This document shows, in pieces, positions 1 to 5,783 of a stretch of 6,609 nucleotides of DNA. The stretch lies in contig CAJUAE010000147.1 in the NCBI GenBank assembly GCA_910583965.1, positions 1-6,609 of the forward strand, written 5' to 3'. The position numbers and the translations under genes are program-made. Below the pieces are notes generated by a model, which worked only from the letters and a program-made list of their open reading frames with translations, was not told the origin of the DNA and made no database searches. Source of the stretch: an uncultured Lachnospiraceae bacterium. Lineage in GTDB: Bacteria; Bacillota; Clostridia; Lachnospirales; Lachnospiraceae. Position 1 is the stretch's first letter, and each line of letters opens with the position of its first letter.

Positions 1-60
1 AAATTTTCAAGGTACAAACCGTTTTTTAAGAGGAGGTTTTGACCCTCATATCATTTTAAT
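1..60 (+). other. Upstream remnant of the epimerase frame, with in-frame TGA
   Basis: Read in the same frame as the downstream epimerase, this stretch gives a basic, aromatic segment (KFSRYKPFFKRRF), a TGA stop at 40-42, then PSYHFNL leading directly into the open frame. In extended SDR enzymes, a charged helix followed by an 'F.li.aDV' strand normally precedes the DYIIHAAS motif, so the segments on both sides of the stop look like native epimerase sequence. One C-to-T or G-to-T change (CGA or GGA to TGA) would explain the stop. An AGGAGG at 31-36 resembles a ribosome binding site but lies 24 bases before the TTG at 61, too far for normal use. It may be chance Arg codons, or it may permit weak re-initiation. 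Confidence 0.45.
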
Positions 61-813
61 TTGATTCAGGCAGATGTGTGTTCGCTGAATAATAAGCTTT
101 CGGTTGATTATATTATTCATGCTGCAAGCTATGGACATCCTCAGGCTTTTCGAGAGACACCAGTGGAAGTGTTGTTGTCAAATGTCTTGGGTACACATAA
201 AGTTCTGGAGATCGCACGACAAAATATAGGGTGTCGTGTGTTGTATGTATCTTCAGGAGAAGTCCAGGAGCAGGTAGAGCATTTGTCTGTGAGAGCATGT
301 TATCCAATTGGAAAAAAGGCGGCAGAGACATTATGTATTTCATACCAAAAAGAGTATGGTGTGAATGTGGTTATAGCAAGACCCTGTCATACATTTGGAG
401 CTAATATGACAGAAACTGACAATAGGGCAACAGCACAGTTTCTTAAAGCTGCTGCTAAAGGGATTGATATTAAAATGTACAGCGAAGGGAAACAAAGACG
501 TTCATTTTCCTATGTTGCAGATTGTGTATCGGGGTTATTGACTGTATTGGCTGATGGTACATGTGGAACAGTATATGGAATATCTTCTGGAGAATATTGT
601 ACAGTAAATGAGTTTGCAGACAGATGTGCTAATGTTGGAAAGTGCAAAGTAGAACTGCATAAACCAACCGATAACGAGAAGGCAGAAGTATCCCCTATTA
701 AAAAACAAATTGTAGATAATGATAAATTAAAAGGACTGGGATGGAATTCGGTATTTTCTATATCAGAAGGTATACAAAAATCTATACAGATAATAAATGA
801 AATGAGTGGATAA
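61..813 (+). CDS. NAD-dependent epimerase/dehydratase (extended SDR), N-terminally incomplete
   Basis: This is the catalytic and C-terminal part of an extended short-chain dehydrogenase/reductase acting on nucleotide sugars, of the UDP-glucuronate decarboxylase / NDP-sugar 4,6-dehydratase / 4-epimerase group. Visible motifs, numbered from the TTG at 61, are DYIIHAAS (16-23), the catalytic serine region YVSSGEV (62-68), the catalytic Y81-PIG-K85 (YxxxK), the ARPCHTFGANM loop (106-116) and RRSFSYVADC (146-155), the usual substrate-side 'RsF.yV.D' signature. The first ~60 residues with the GxxGxxG NAD-binding loop are absent. They must lie upstream of the window, separated by the TGA at 40-42, so the 250-residue product would not bind NAD as it stands. 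TTG 61 is only the first possible start after the stop and has no well-placed ribosome binding site. The gene ends 5 bp before the LicD gene, so they are co-transcribed. It is either a pseudogene or a gene with a sequence error; the exact sugar product cannot be assigned. Confidence 0.75.
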   Translation: MIQADVCSLNNKLSVDYIIHAASYGHPQAFRETPVEVLLSNVLGTHKVLEIARQNIGCRVLYVSSGEVQEQVEHLSVRACYPIGKKAAETLCISYQKEYGVNVVIARPCHTFGANMTETDNRATAQFLKAAAKGIDIKMYSEGKQRRSFSYVADCVSGLLTVLADGTCGTVYGISSGEYCTVNEFADRCANVGKCKVELHKPTDNEKAEVSPIKKQIVDNDKLKGLGWNSVFSISEGIQKSIQIINEMSG

Positions 814-818
814 TTTAA

Positions 819-2027
819 ATGGGATCATATTATATTAAAAGTATTATAAGGGAAATAGCAAAAGGAATAGAAGATTTGATTAGCCAAAACATTATTAAGT
901 ATGAACGGAAGATAATTTTGTATGGACTTGACAGATATTCCTTTGCAATGCGCACAATACTTTCCAATTTAGGATACAACAATATTGAAGGATATGTGTC
1001 GGAGGATGAAGCGCTAGTGGTGCAATTCCGATCAGAGATAAAGAACTTTGCATGTAAATTTTTGAATCAGGAAACAGATATTATAAATGTATGGACAATA
1101 AAGGAGAGATTGTCCAAGTTCGACAATCAATTAATGATTTTGATTGCGTCTAAGGAGTATGCAGCAGAGAAGTCAAAGCTCGAGGCATTAGGATATCAGG
1201 AATATGTTCATTTTTATGTGGTATATGACTTTAAGGATAAAGAATTAGACAGCCTTTTTGAAAGGAATATCAGAATGTCGCTAGATGAGATAAAACAGAC
1301 TGAGAAACAGATTCTTATTTTTGTGGATAAGTTTTGCAGAAAAAATAAACTTCGTTATTGGGTGTGTGGTGGAACATTACTTGGGACAATACGACATAAA
1401 GGTTTTATTCCCTGGGATGATGATATAGATATTTTTTTGCCGTGGAGAGATTATTTAAAATTTATTGAATTGTTCGAAGAGACAGAACAGTATAGTATGA
1501 TGGGATTTGGAACTTCACAGATAAATGATTTTATAGATGTTTTTGCAAAGGTTGTGGATAAAAGGACAATAGTAAATGAGGATATTAGCACACTTCGCAA
1601 AGTAAATCCATTATGGATTGATATTTTTCCTTTAATAGGACTTCCAGCAGATAAGGAAGAAAGACATTTATTTTTCATGAATTATAAAGAATTAACCCGT
1701 CAAATTTGGCAAGAATTTTATGCAACAAACGGCAGTATAGAGATCTTTTCGAAATGGTTTGAAAGGCAAAAGGCATTTCTGGCTAAATACGATTTTGATA
1801 AATCATCTTATGTAGGTGTTTTAGGAACTGTCTATGGGGAAAAGGATTGCACGCCAAGAAGTGTATACGATATGACATTACAAATGAAATTTGAAGATAT
1901 TGAGGTAAATGTTCCAGGAGGATATAAGGAATATCTTGATAATCTTTATGGAACAGATTGGATAAAATTGCCAGATAAAAGCAAGAGAAAGACACATCAT
2001 AATATTTTGGCTTATTGGAACAGATAA
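819..2027 (+). CDS. LicD-family phosphotransferase with N-terminal Rossmann-like module
   Basis: A LicD-family enzyme (nucleotidyltransferase-like fold). Characterised members transfer phosphocholine from CDP-choline, or related phospho-alcohols, onto surface glycans at the cytoplasmic face. The diagnostic block is at residues 179-205: RYWVCGGTLLGTIRHKG followed by FIPWDDDIDI. It contains the GG-T nucleotide-binding turn (184-186) and the acidic D200-D204 cluster expected to bind metal. The C-terminal YGTDWIKLPDKSKRKTHH segment matches the usual LicD ending. Residues ~28-145 are an added module beginning KIILYGLDRYSF, an alternating strand/helix segment like the Rossmann modules in the three genes downstream, but with a degenerate glycine loop. 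At 402 residues it is longer than a bare LicD domain because of this module. There is no signal peptide or membrane segment, so it is cytosolic. The ATG follows the upstream stop by 5 bp, with a weak GAGTGG ahead, which suggests translational coupling. The LicD assignment is firm; the transferred group is unknown. Confidence 0.9.
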   Translation: MGSYYIKSIIREIAKGIEDLISQNIIKYERKIILYGLDRYSFAMRTILSNLGYNNIEGYVSEDEALVVQFRSEIKNFACKFLNQETDIINVWTIKERLSKFDNQLMILIASKEYAAEKSKLEALGYQEYVHFYVVYDFKDKELDSLFERNIRMSLDEIKQTEKQILIFVDKFCRKNKLRYWVCGGTLLGTIRHKGFIPWDDDIDIFLPWRDYLKFIELFEETEQYSMMGFGTSQINDFIDVFAKVVDKRTIVNEDISTLRKVNPLWIDIFPLIGLPADKEERHLFFMNYKELTRQIWQEFYATNGSIEIFSKWFERQKAFLAKYDFDKSSYVGVLGTVYGEKDCTPRSVYDMTLQMKFEDIEVNVPGGYKEYLDNLYGTDWIKLPDKSKRKTHHNILAYWNR

Positions 2028-2049
2028 AAGAAAAGGAGAATTTGTAATT

Positions 2050-3246
2050 ATGATAAGTGTTATTGTTCCAATATATAATGTAGCGGAATATTTGCCACAG
2101 TGTATTGAAAGTATTTGTAAGCAAACTTATAGCGATTTACAGATAATTTTGATTAATGATGGTTCAACAGATGGTAGCTATGATGTTTGTGAAACATATA
2201 AGAAGAAGGATGAACGTATTGTAGTTATCCATAGAGATAATAAAGGGGCTGTGAGTGCGCGTAAACTGGGAATGACTTATGCAACAGGAGAGTATATAGC
2301 ATTTGCAGATGGAGATGATTGGATAGAACCTGATATGATAGAATGTCTTTTTGATATTCTATCATACGAGCAGGTTGATATTGCAATGTGTGGGAGATTT
2401 GAGGATACAGGCAATATTCATAAGGAAGTTTATCATGGATTTGATTCTGGAAAATATGATAAGAAAATGTTAATAGAAAAAATATATCCCAATATGATCG
2501 TTAATGAATTGTTTTTTGAATGGGGAATCTTCCCTGGACTTTGGGACAAACTGTTTCAGCGGAAATGTTTAGAACGGTTTTTGATGGCAGTGGATGACAG
2601 AATTACAATGGGGGATGATGCAGCATGTACATATCCTTGTATTTTGAATGCAGACAGCATATATATATTGGATAAATGTTTATATCATTATCGACAGACG
2701 CCTCGATCCACAGTAAAACAAATGCCTAACATTCAATTAGAGAAAACAAGATTTAACATTCTTTGGAAAACTGTATTAGCATCATTTAATAACTATAAAT
2801 ATATTTATGATTTAACAGAACAATGGAAGGAATATCTGCTTTTTTTAATGGTTCCAAGGGCGGATGCATTATATCAGGAAATTGAGAGATTAGAGTATTT
2901 ATTTCCATATCCAAATGTAAAAAAAGGAAGCAATATTATACTTTATGGGATGGGTACATATGGGCAGCGGTTGTATAAATATATTAATCAATCTGGTTTT
3001 TGTTCCATAGTGGCGTTGGTTGATCGTAATGATATAGAGCTTAGAAAGCAAGGGCTGCCAGTTGAGTCATTGGATAATATAGCACAGTATAAATTTGATG
3101 CGATTGTTATAGCCAGTTCATTTGCCAAAACACGGGATGCGATATATAAGGAATTGACAACAATATATGGCGATGAAATAGTGCACAAAATGGACGAGAA
3201 TCTGATAAAGAGTGAGATAACAATGTCTGCATTTGGGTTGATGTGA
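2050..3246 (+). CDS. GT2-family glycosyltransferase with C-terminal Rossmann-like module
   Basis: An inverting GT-A glycosyltransferase of family 2, transferring a sugar from an NDP-sugar to a growing surface-glycan repeat unit. The N-terminal ISVIVPIYNVAEYLPQCI (2-19) and INDGSTDGS (35-43) form the nucleotide-binding part. The metal-binding DxD appears as FADGDDW (D87-D90), and GDD (188-190) sits where GT2 enzymes have the catalytic-base ED/DD motif. Residues ~293-398 are a second module starting GSNIILYGMGTYG (293-305) with a GxGxxG loop, then VALVDRN and FDAIVIASS strands. It resembles the modules fused to the neighbouring LicD, FkbM and DUF4422 proteins, though here it is at the C-terminus. 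A good ribosome binding site, AAGGAG at 2033-2038, precedes the ATG by 11 bases. The 22-bp gap to LicD and 16-bp gap to the next gene place it mid-operon. It is cytosolic, with no transmembrane helices. Donor and acceptor sugars cannot be predicted. Confidence 0.92.
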   Translation: MISVIVPIYNVAEYLPQCIESICKQTYSDLQIILINDGSTDGSYDVCETYKKKDERIVVIHRDNKGAVSARKLGMTYATGEYIAFADGDDWIEPDMIECLFDILSYEQVDIAMCGRFEDTGNIHKEVYHGFDSGKYDKKMLIEKIYPNMIVNELFFEWGIFPGLWDKLFQRKCLERFLMAVDDRITMGDDAACTYPCILNADSIYILDKCLYHYRQTPRSTVKQMPNIQLEKTRFNILWKTVLASFNNYKYIYDLTEQWKEYLLFLMVPRADALYQEIERLEYLFPYPNVKKGSNIILYGMGTYGQRLYKYINQSGFCSIVALVDRNDIELRKQGLPVESLDNIAQYKFDAIVIASSFAKTRDAIYKELTTIYGDEIVHKMDENLIKSEITMSAFGLM

Positions 3247-3262
3247 AGGGGAAGTAAAAAAT

Positions 3263-4003
3263 ATGGCATTATTTGAGCAAATACGAAAAATATATAATAA
3301 ATTAGAGGATAAGGCTTCAAAAGATATATTTATGAAGAGATTACAGTACTCATTATCTGGAGATAGTAGGTATATACAAGAATTAGTTCATTGTGAGATG
3401 GAGCGCTATGGAAGAACAGATATAATGGTTCAGATGATAGATTGGATAGATAAGAACTATGGATCTGTTGTTATTTTTGGTGCAGGGTGTGCAGGTAAAC
3501 AAATAGCCAGCGTATTGAGATTTATGAATAAAAAAGTAATATGTTTTCTGGATAATAATCGGAATTTGTATGGTAGTAAGATTGAAGGACTAAGAATTTG
3601 TAATCCAGAAATATTACTTTATGATAAAGAGTGTGGCATAGTGATTGCGACAAATGACTATGTATCAGAAATAGAAGAACAATTAATACATATGGGGATT
3701 GAACAAGAAAGGATATTTTTGCCAACAAAGTCATGGTGGCTAGGAACAGAAGAACAATATTTTGATCGCGATATTATGAAAGCACACTCACATGAAAGCT
3801 TTGTTGATGGGGGAGCACTGGATGGAGGAGATAGCATTAAATTTATCCAATGGTGCAATGAAGATTATGATGCAGTTTATATGTTTGAGCCAGATAAGTA
3901 TAATTATCAGAAATTATCTACATTAAAATCCATAGATAAAAGTTTGAAACAAGCTAAAAACAGCCATTTTTGGGTGTGTAGTAACACAAATAGACTCGCA
4001 TAG
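3263..4003 (+). pseudogene. FkbM-family methyltransferase, 5' fragment (interrupted)
   Basis: The N-terminal half of a SAM-dependent FkbM-family O-methyltransferase. Residues ~67-155 are a Rossmann-like accessory module: SVVIFGAGCAGKQI with a GAGCAG loop at 73-78, VICFLDNN, and GIVIATND. The methyltransferase domain begins at FVDGGALDGGDS (180-191), the SAM-binding motif I, and reaches FEPDKYNYQKL (from F208), the acidic loop that binds the SAM ribose. Beyond about residue 226 the sequence leaves the family pattern and ends at a TAG at 4001-4003 inside foreign DNA. The missing half of the domain resumes in another frame after about 275 bp. The start at 3263 has AAGGGG at 3246-3251 upstream, overlapping the GT2 stop. 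The fragment ends in the middle of the catalytic fold, so it is very unlikely to be an active methyltransferase. The accessory module alone could still fold. Confidence 0.85.
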
Positions 4004-4007
4004 CGAG
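3975..4007. repeat. Two adjacent small hairpins at the left side of the insert
   Basis: TGTGT (3975-3979) pairs with ACACA (3984-3988) across a 4-base loop, and CTCGC (3995-3999) pairs with GCGAG (4003-4007) across ATA. No T-run follows the second stem, so it does not look like an intrinsic terminator. The FkbM 5' fragment stops (TAG, 4001-4003) within this second hairpin. They are listed because paired subterminal hairpins are typical of hairpin-recognised mobile DNA. Confidence 0.5.
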
Positions 4008-4080
4008 CCTCGGATATCAATATTCCCACCTTAAGGCTATTACTTTGGCGCACCTGCACATCAAAACCAAACGGATGGGT

Positions 4081-4106
4081 GCATCTGATACTGATGCCGG
4101 GATGCC
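4081..4106. repeat. Overlapping inverted and direct GATGC repeats inside the insert
   Basis: GCATC (4081-4085) and GATGC (4093-4097) form an inverted repeat around a 7-base spacer. GATGCC then recurs directly at 4093-4098 and 4101-4106. The three copies lie within 26 bases of the insert's GC-rich centre and could fold in alternative ways. No function can be assigned. Confidence 0.4.
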
Positions 4107-4153
4107 ATATTTATATTTTGAGGTAGGAAAATTATATCACAAAAACTTGAAAA

Positions 4154-4207
4154 GCGAAAGCCACAAATAAGGTTTCATAACCCCATTGGTGCCTTTCGCA
4201 GAAAGGC
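4154..4207. repeat. Nested inverted repeats at the right end of the insert
   Basis: GCGAAAGCCAC (4154-4164) is complementary to GTGCCTTTCGC (4189-4199) at 10 of 11 positions. This stem encloses a second small hairpin, GGTT/AACC (4171-4174 with 4179-4182). The same right arm can instead form a perfect 7-bp stem, GCCTTTC (4191-4197) with GAAAGGC (4201-4207), over a GCA loop. These mutually exclusive structures lie about 10 bases from the proposed right junction and look like an end-recognition or structured-RNA region rather than methyltransferase coding sequence. Confidence 0.5.
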
Positions 4208-4587
4208 GGATTATAAGAATGAAAGTATATGAGGAAGGATTGTGGAATGAAATAGGAGAAGTGAGTTTTTTGTCTGGTAATAAAGAAAAATGTTTTATTA
4301 CAGAAAGTGGAGATACAACAATAAGAGTGACATCTATTGATGATAAATTGCAAGAAAAACCTGTATCCATAATTAAAATGGATATAGAAGGGAGCGAAAT
4401 GAAAGCCTTGGAGGGTGCAAAGAATACAATCAAAAAATTTAAACCTCGATTGGCAATCTGTGTATATCATAGACCAGAAGATATTGTTGATATTCCGCTG
4501 AAGGTTTTGGAATTAAATCCTGAGTACAAGATTTATATGCGTCATTACAGTTATATACATACAGAAACAGTATTATATGCAATATAG
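4186..4587 (+). pseudogene. FkbM-family methyltransferase, 3' fragment
   Basis: The C-terminal half of the methyltransferase begun at 3263. From about 4218 the frame reads RMKVYEEGLWNEIGEVSF, the usual FkbM segment after the FEPD loop. It continues with TTIRVTSIDDKL, then IIKMDIEGSEMKALEGA (around M65-D66-I67-E68-G69 counted from TTG 4186), the most conserved family signature, and ends with KPRLAICVYHRPEDI, YMRHYS and ETVLYAI, a typical complete C-terminus. The first ~10 codons after TTG 4186 belong to the insert. ATG 4219 is the first native methionine, but neither start has a convincing ribosome binding site, so this part may not be translated on its own. It lacks the SAM-binding motif I. 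Its stop overlaps the AGGGG serving the next gene, 11 bp downstream. No decay is visible within this fragment, which suggests the break is recent. Confidence 0.85.
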
Positions 4588-4598
4588 GGGAAATTTGA

Positions 4599-5705
4599 AT
4601 GGAAATAGCGATATATGGAGCACAAAGTATTGCGATTGGAGCTTGTGAAGCAATACGGAATTTATATCCTAAAAGAATTATTAAATGTTTTTTGGTAACA
4701 AAACGTGAAGATAATGCTAATTCTTTATTAGGGGTACCTGTATTGCAATTAGAGGATTTTTCTAAAAGCCTTTCCAAAGAGGAGAAACGTAATATTGAGG
4801 TTTTAATTGCAACACCGGATAATGTGATGCCAGACATAGAAAAGAGTTTAAATGAGCAAGGGCTGTGTTGTTATGTTCGTTTGACATCTATGTGTTGGGC
4901 GAAGCTTATGGGATACTATTATATCTGTAATAAAAAATATATGCCATTATCGGCACTTCCTATAGGGTATCATAGCGCAAAGTTAAATTTATTTATGGCA
5001 AAGTTTTATAAAGATAAACCTTTAGAAAGTCAATATAACATGCCAGCGTGGATAATACCCATACAGGTAGGGGCGACTTTATGTGATAAGAGAGTCGCAA
5101 ATCTTTTAGATTGTGACGGGGAAAATATTTCAAACAAAAATCAAAATTATTCAGAATTAACAGCACTCTATTGGATATGGAAAAATCGATTAAATAGACA
5201 ACAATCTGATTCTGTTGATGAATATTATGGTCTATGCCATTACAGAAGAATATTAGAGTTATCAAATGATGATGTATTAAGACTTATAGACAATGATGTG
5301 GATGTTATTCTTCCGTATCCGATGCCCTACGAGCCAAATATTGAAGAACACCATAAGCGATATTTGAAGGATAGCGATTGGAATGTATTGCTTATCGCAT
5401 TGGAGGAGTTATATCCTCAATATGCATCAAGGAGTTTGGAAATTTTGTCACAAAGGTATTTGTATAATTATAATATCATAGTTGCTAAGAAAGCGGTTTT
5501 ATCTGAGTACTGTGCATGGCTATTTCCTATTTTGGAACGTGTAGAGGAGTTAGGTGCTTTGAAACAGAGCGATAGAGAACAACGTTACATAGGATATATG
5601 GGAGAAACATTATCCACTCTATATTTTATGATGAATAAGCAGATTAAACGCATGAATGAAAAAGACATACATTTTTTGAGTTTTTTTGTTATATTTTACC
5701 AATAA
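4599..5705 (+). CDS. DUF4422-domain polysaccharide biosynthesis protein with N-terminal Rossmann-like module
   Basis: A two-part protein. Residues 1-~110 (MEIAIYGAQSIAIGACEAI, KCFLVTKRED, EVLIATPDN) form another Rossmann-like module without a clear GxGxxG. Residues ~148-355 match DUF4422: WIIPIQVGATLCDKR (151-165), GENISNKNQNYSELTALYWIWKN (174-196), YYGLCHYRR (209-217), DVDVILPYPMP (233-243), EYCAWLFPILE (303-313) and QRYIGYMGETL (328-338). DUF4422 proteins occur in capsule and LPS gene clusters and are generally regarded as probable glycosyltransferases; a precise reaction is not established for this one. The start is supported by AGGGG at 4586-4590, 8 bases before the ATG. The last residues, after about 357 (HFLSFFVIFYQ), come from a T-rich stretch near an ISAs1 element and may not be the native C-terminus, although the conserved domain is essentially complete. 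It is cytosolic, and the last gene of the cluster before the insertion sequence. Confidence 0.85.
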   Translation: MEIAIYGAQSIAIGACEAIRNLYPKRIIKCFLVTKREDNANSLLGVPVLQLEDFSKSLSKEEKRNIEVLIATPDNVMPDIEKSLNEQGLCCYVRLTSMCWAKLMGYYYICNKKYMPLSALPIGYHSAKLNLFMAKFYKDKPLESQYNMPAWIIPIQVGATLCDKRVANLLDCDGENISNKNQNYSELTALYWIWKNRLNRQQSDSVDEYYGLCHYRRILELSNDDVLRLIDNDVDVILPYPMPYEPNIEEHHKRYLKDSDWNVLLIALEELYPQYASRSLEILSQRYLYNYNIIVAKKAVLSEYCAWLFPILERVEELGALKQSDREQRYIGYMGETLSTLYFMMNKQIKRMNEKDIHFLSFFVIFYQ

Positions 5706-5736
5706 GTGATGGGAGTACTTTCTTTTTGAACTAATA

Positions 5737-5759
5737 TATAATACACTGTTTCCAAACAG
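5737..5759 (+). promoter_or_regulatory. Possible -10 box and adjoining palindrome before the transposase
   Basis: A perfect TATAAT lies at 5737-5742, but no good -35 box is found 16-18 bases upstream. Immediately downstream, CTGTTT-CC-AAACAG (5746-5759) is a perfect 6-bp inverted repeat with a 2-base centre. The spacer is too short for a stable hairpin, so a protein-binding site near the transcription start, or part of the insertion sequence end, is more likely. It is a weak prediction in AT-rich DNA. Confidence 0.3.
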
Positions 5760-5773
5760 CATTTTGCGTATGT

Positions 5774-5778
5774 GGAGG
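5774..5778 (+). promoter_or_regulatory. Ribosome binding site of the transposase
   Basis: GGAGG sits 5 bases before ATG 5784. It decides this start over the nearby ATG at 5770, which is in a different frame. Confidence 0.75.
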
Positions 5779-5783
5779 ACAGT

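Larger units (their letters stand above)
3943..4217. mobile_element. Non-coding ~275-bp insert splitting the FkbM gene (candidate miniature element)
   Basis: The stretch between the two FkbM halves is visibly more GC-rich than its flanks, carries stops in the forward frames, and is dense in short inverted repeats. Deleting 3943-4217 joins GAT AAA AG to A ATG and restores one frame (SIDK-RMKVYEEGLWNE), which fits the FkbM family well. An AAG at 3940-3942 and 4215-4217 could be a 3-bp target duplication, but it is too short to be decisive. No matching terminal inverted repeats are seen. Hairpins lie near both proposed ends: CTAAAAA/TTTTTGG at 3954-3973, TGTGT/ACACA at 3975-3988 and CTCGC/GCGAG at 3995-4007 on the left, and GCCTTTC/GAAAGGC at 4191-4207 on the right. 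The lack of terminal repeats with subterminal hairpins would suit a non-autonomous IS200/IS605-type element; a scar of a larger decayed element is the alternative. Exact ends may differ by a few to tens of bases. Confidence 0.6.

Noticed and set aside
1451..2124. Minus-strand open frames over the LicD gene and its junction with GT2, with similar ones over the other genes.
   Set aside because: They are antisense shadows of well-supported coding genes, lack family motifs, and have low-complexity aromatic/serine-rich translations typical of the reverse strand of AT-rich genes.
3957..3980. AAACAGCCATTTTT-type resemblance between the left part of the insert and the insertion-sequence leader at 5754-5772 (AAACAGCATTTTGCG), suggesting that they share an end.
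   Set aside because: The similarity is short, needs gaps, and does not extend on either side. In AT-rich DNA this can arise by chance.
3995..4007. CTCGC/GCGAG hairpin as an intrinsic terminator.
   Set aside because: The stem is only 5 bp and is followed by CCTCGGATATC rather than a T-run.
3911..4110. A minus-strand frame without stops crosses most of the insert.
   Set aside because: It has no ATG, GTG or TTG start with a ribosome binding site, runs out of the insert into antisense FkbM sequence, and shows no recognisable domain. It is probably fortuitous.
3943..4217. Group II intron interpretation, because of the GTGTG near the left side.
   Set aside because: No domain V-like hairpin with its conserved AGC/GAAA features is seen, and the insert is much too short.
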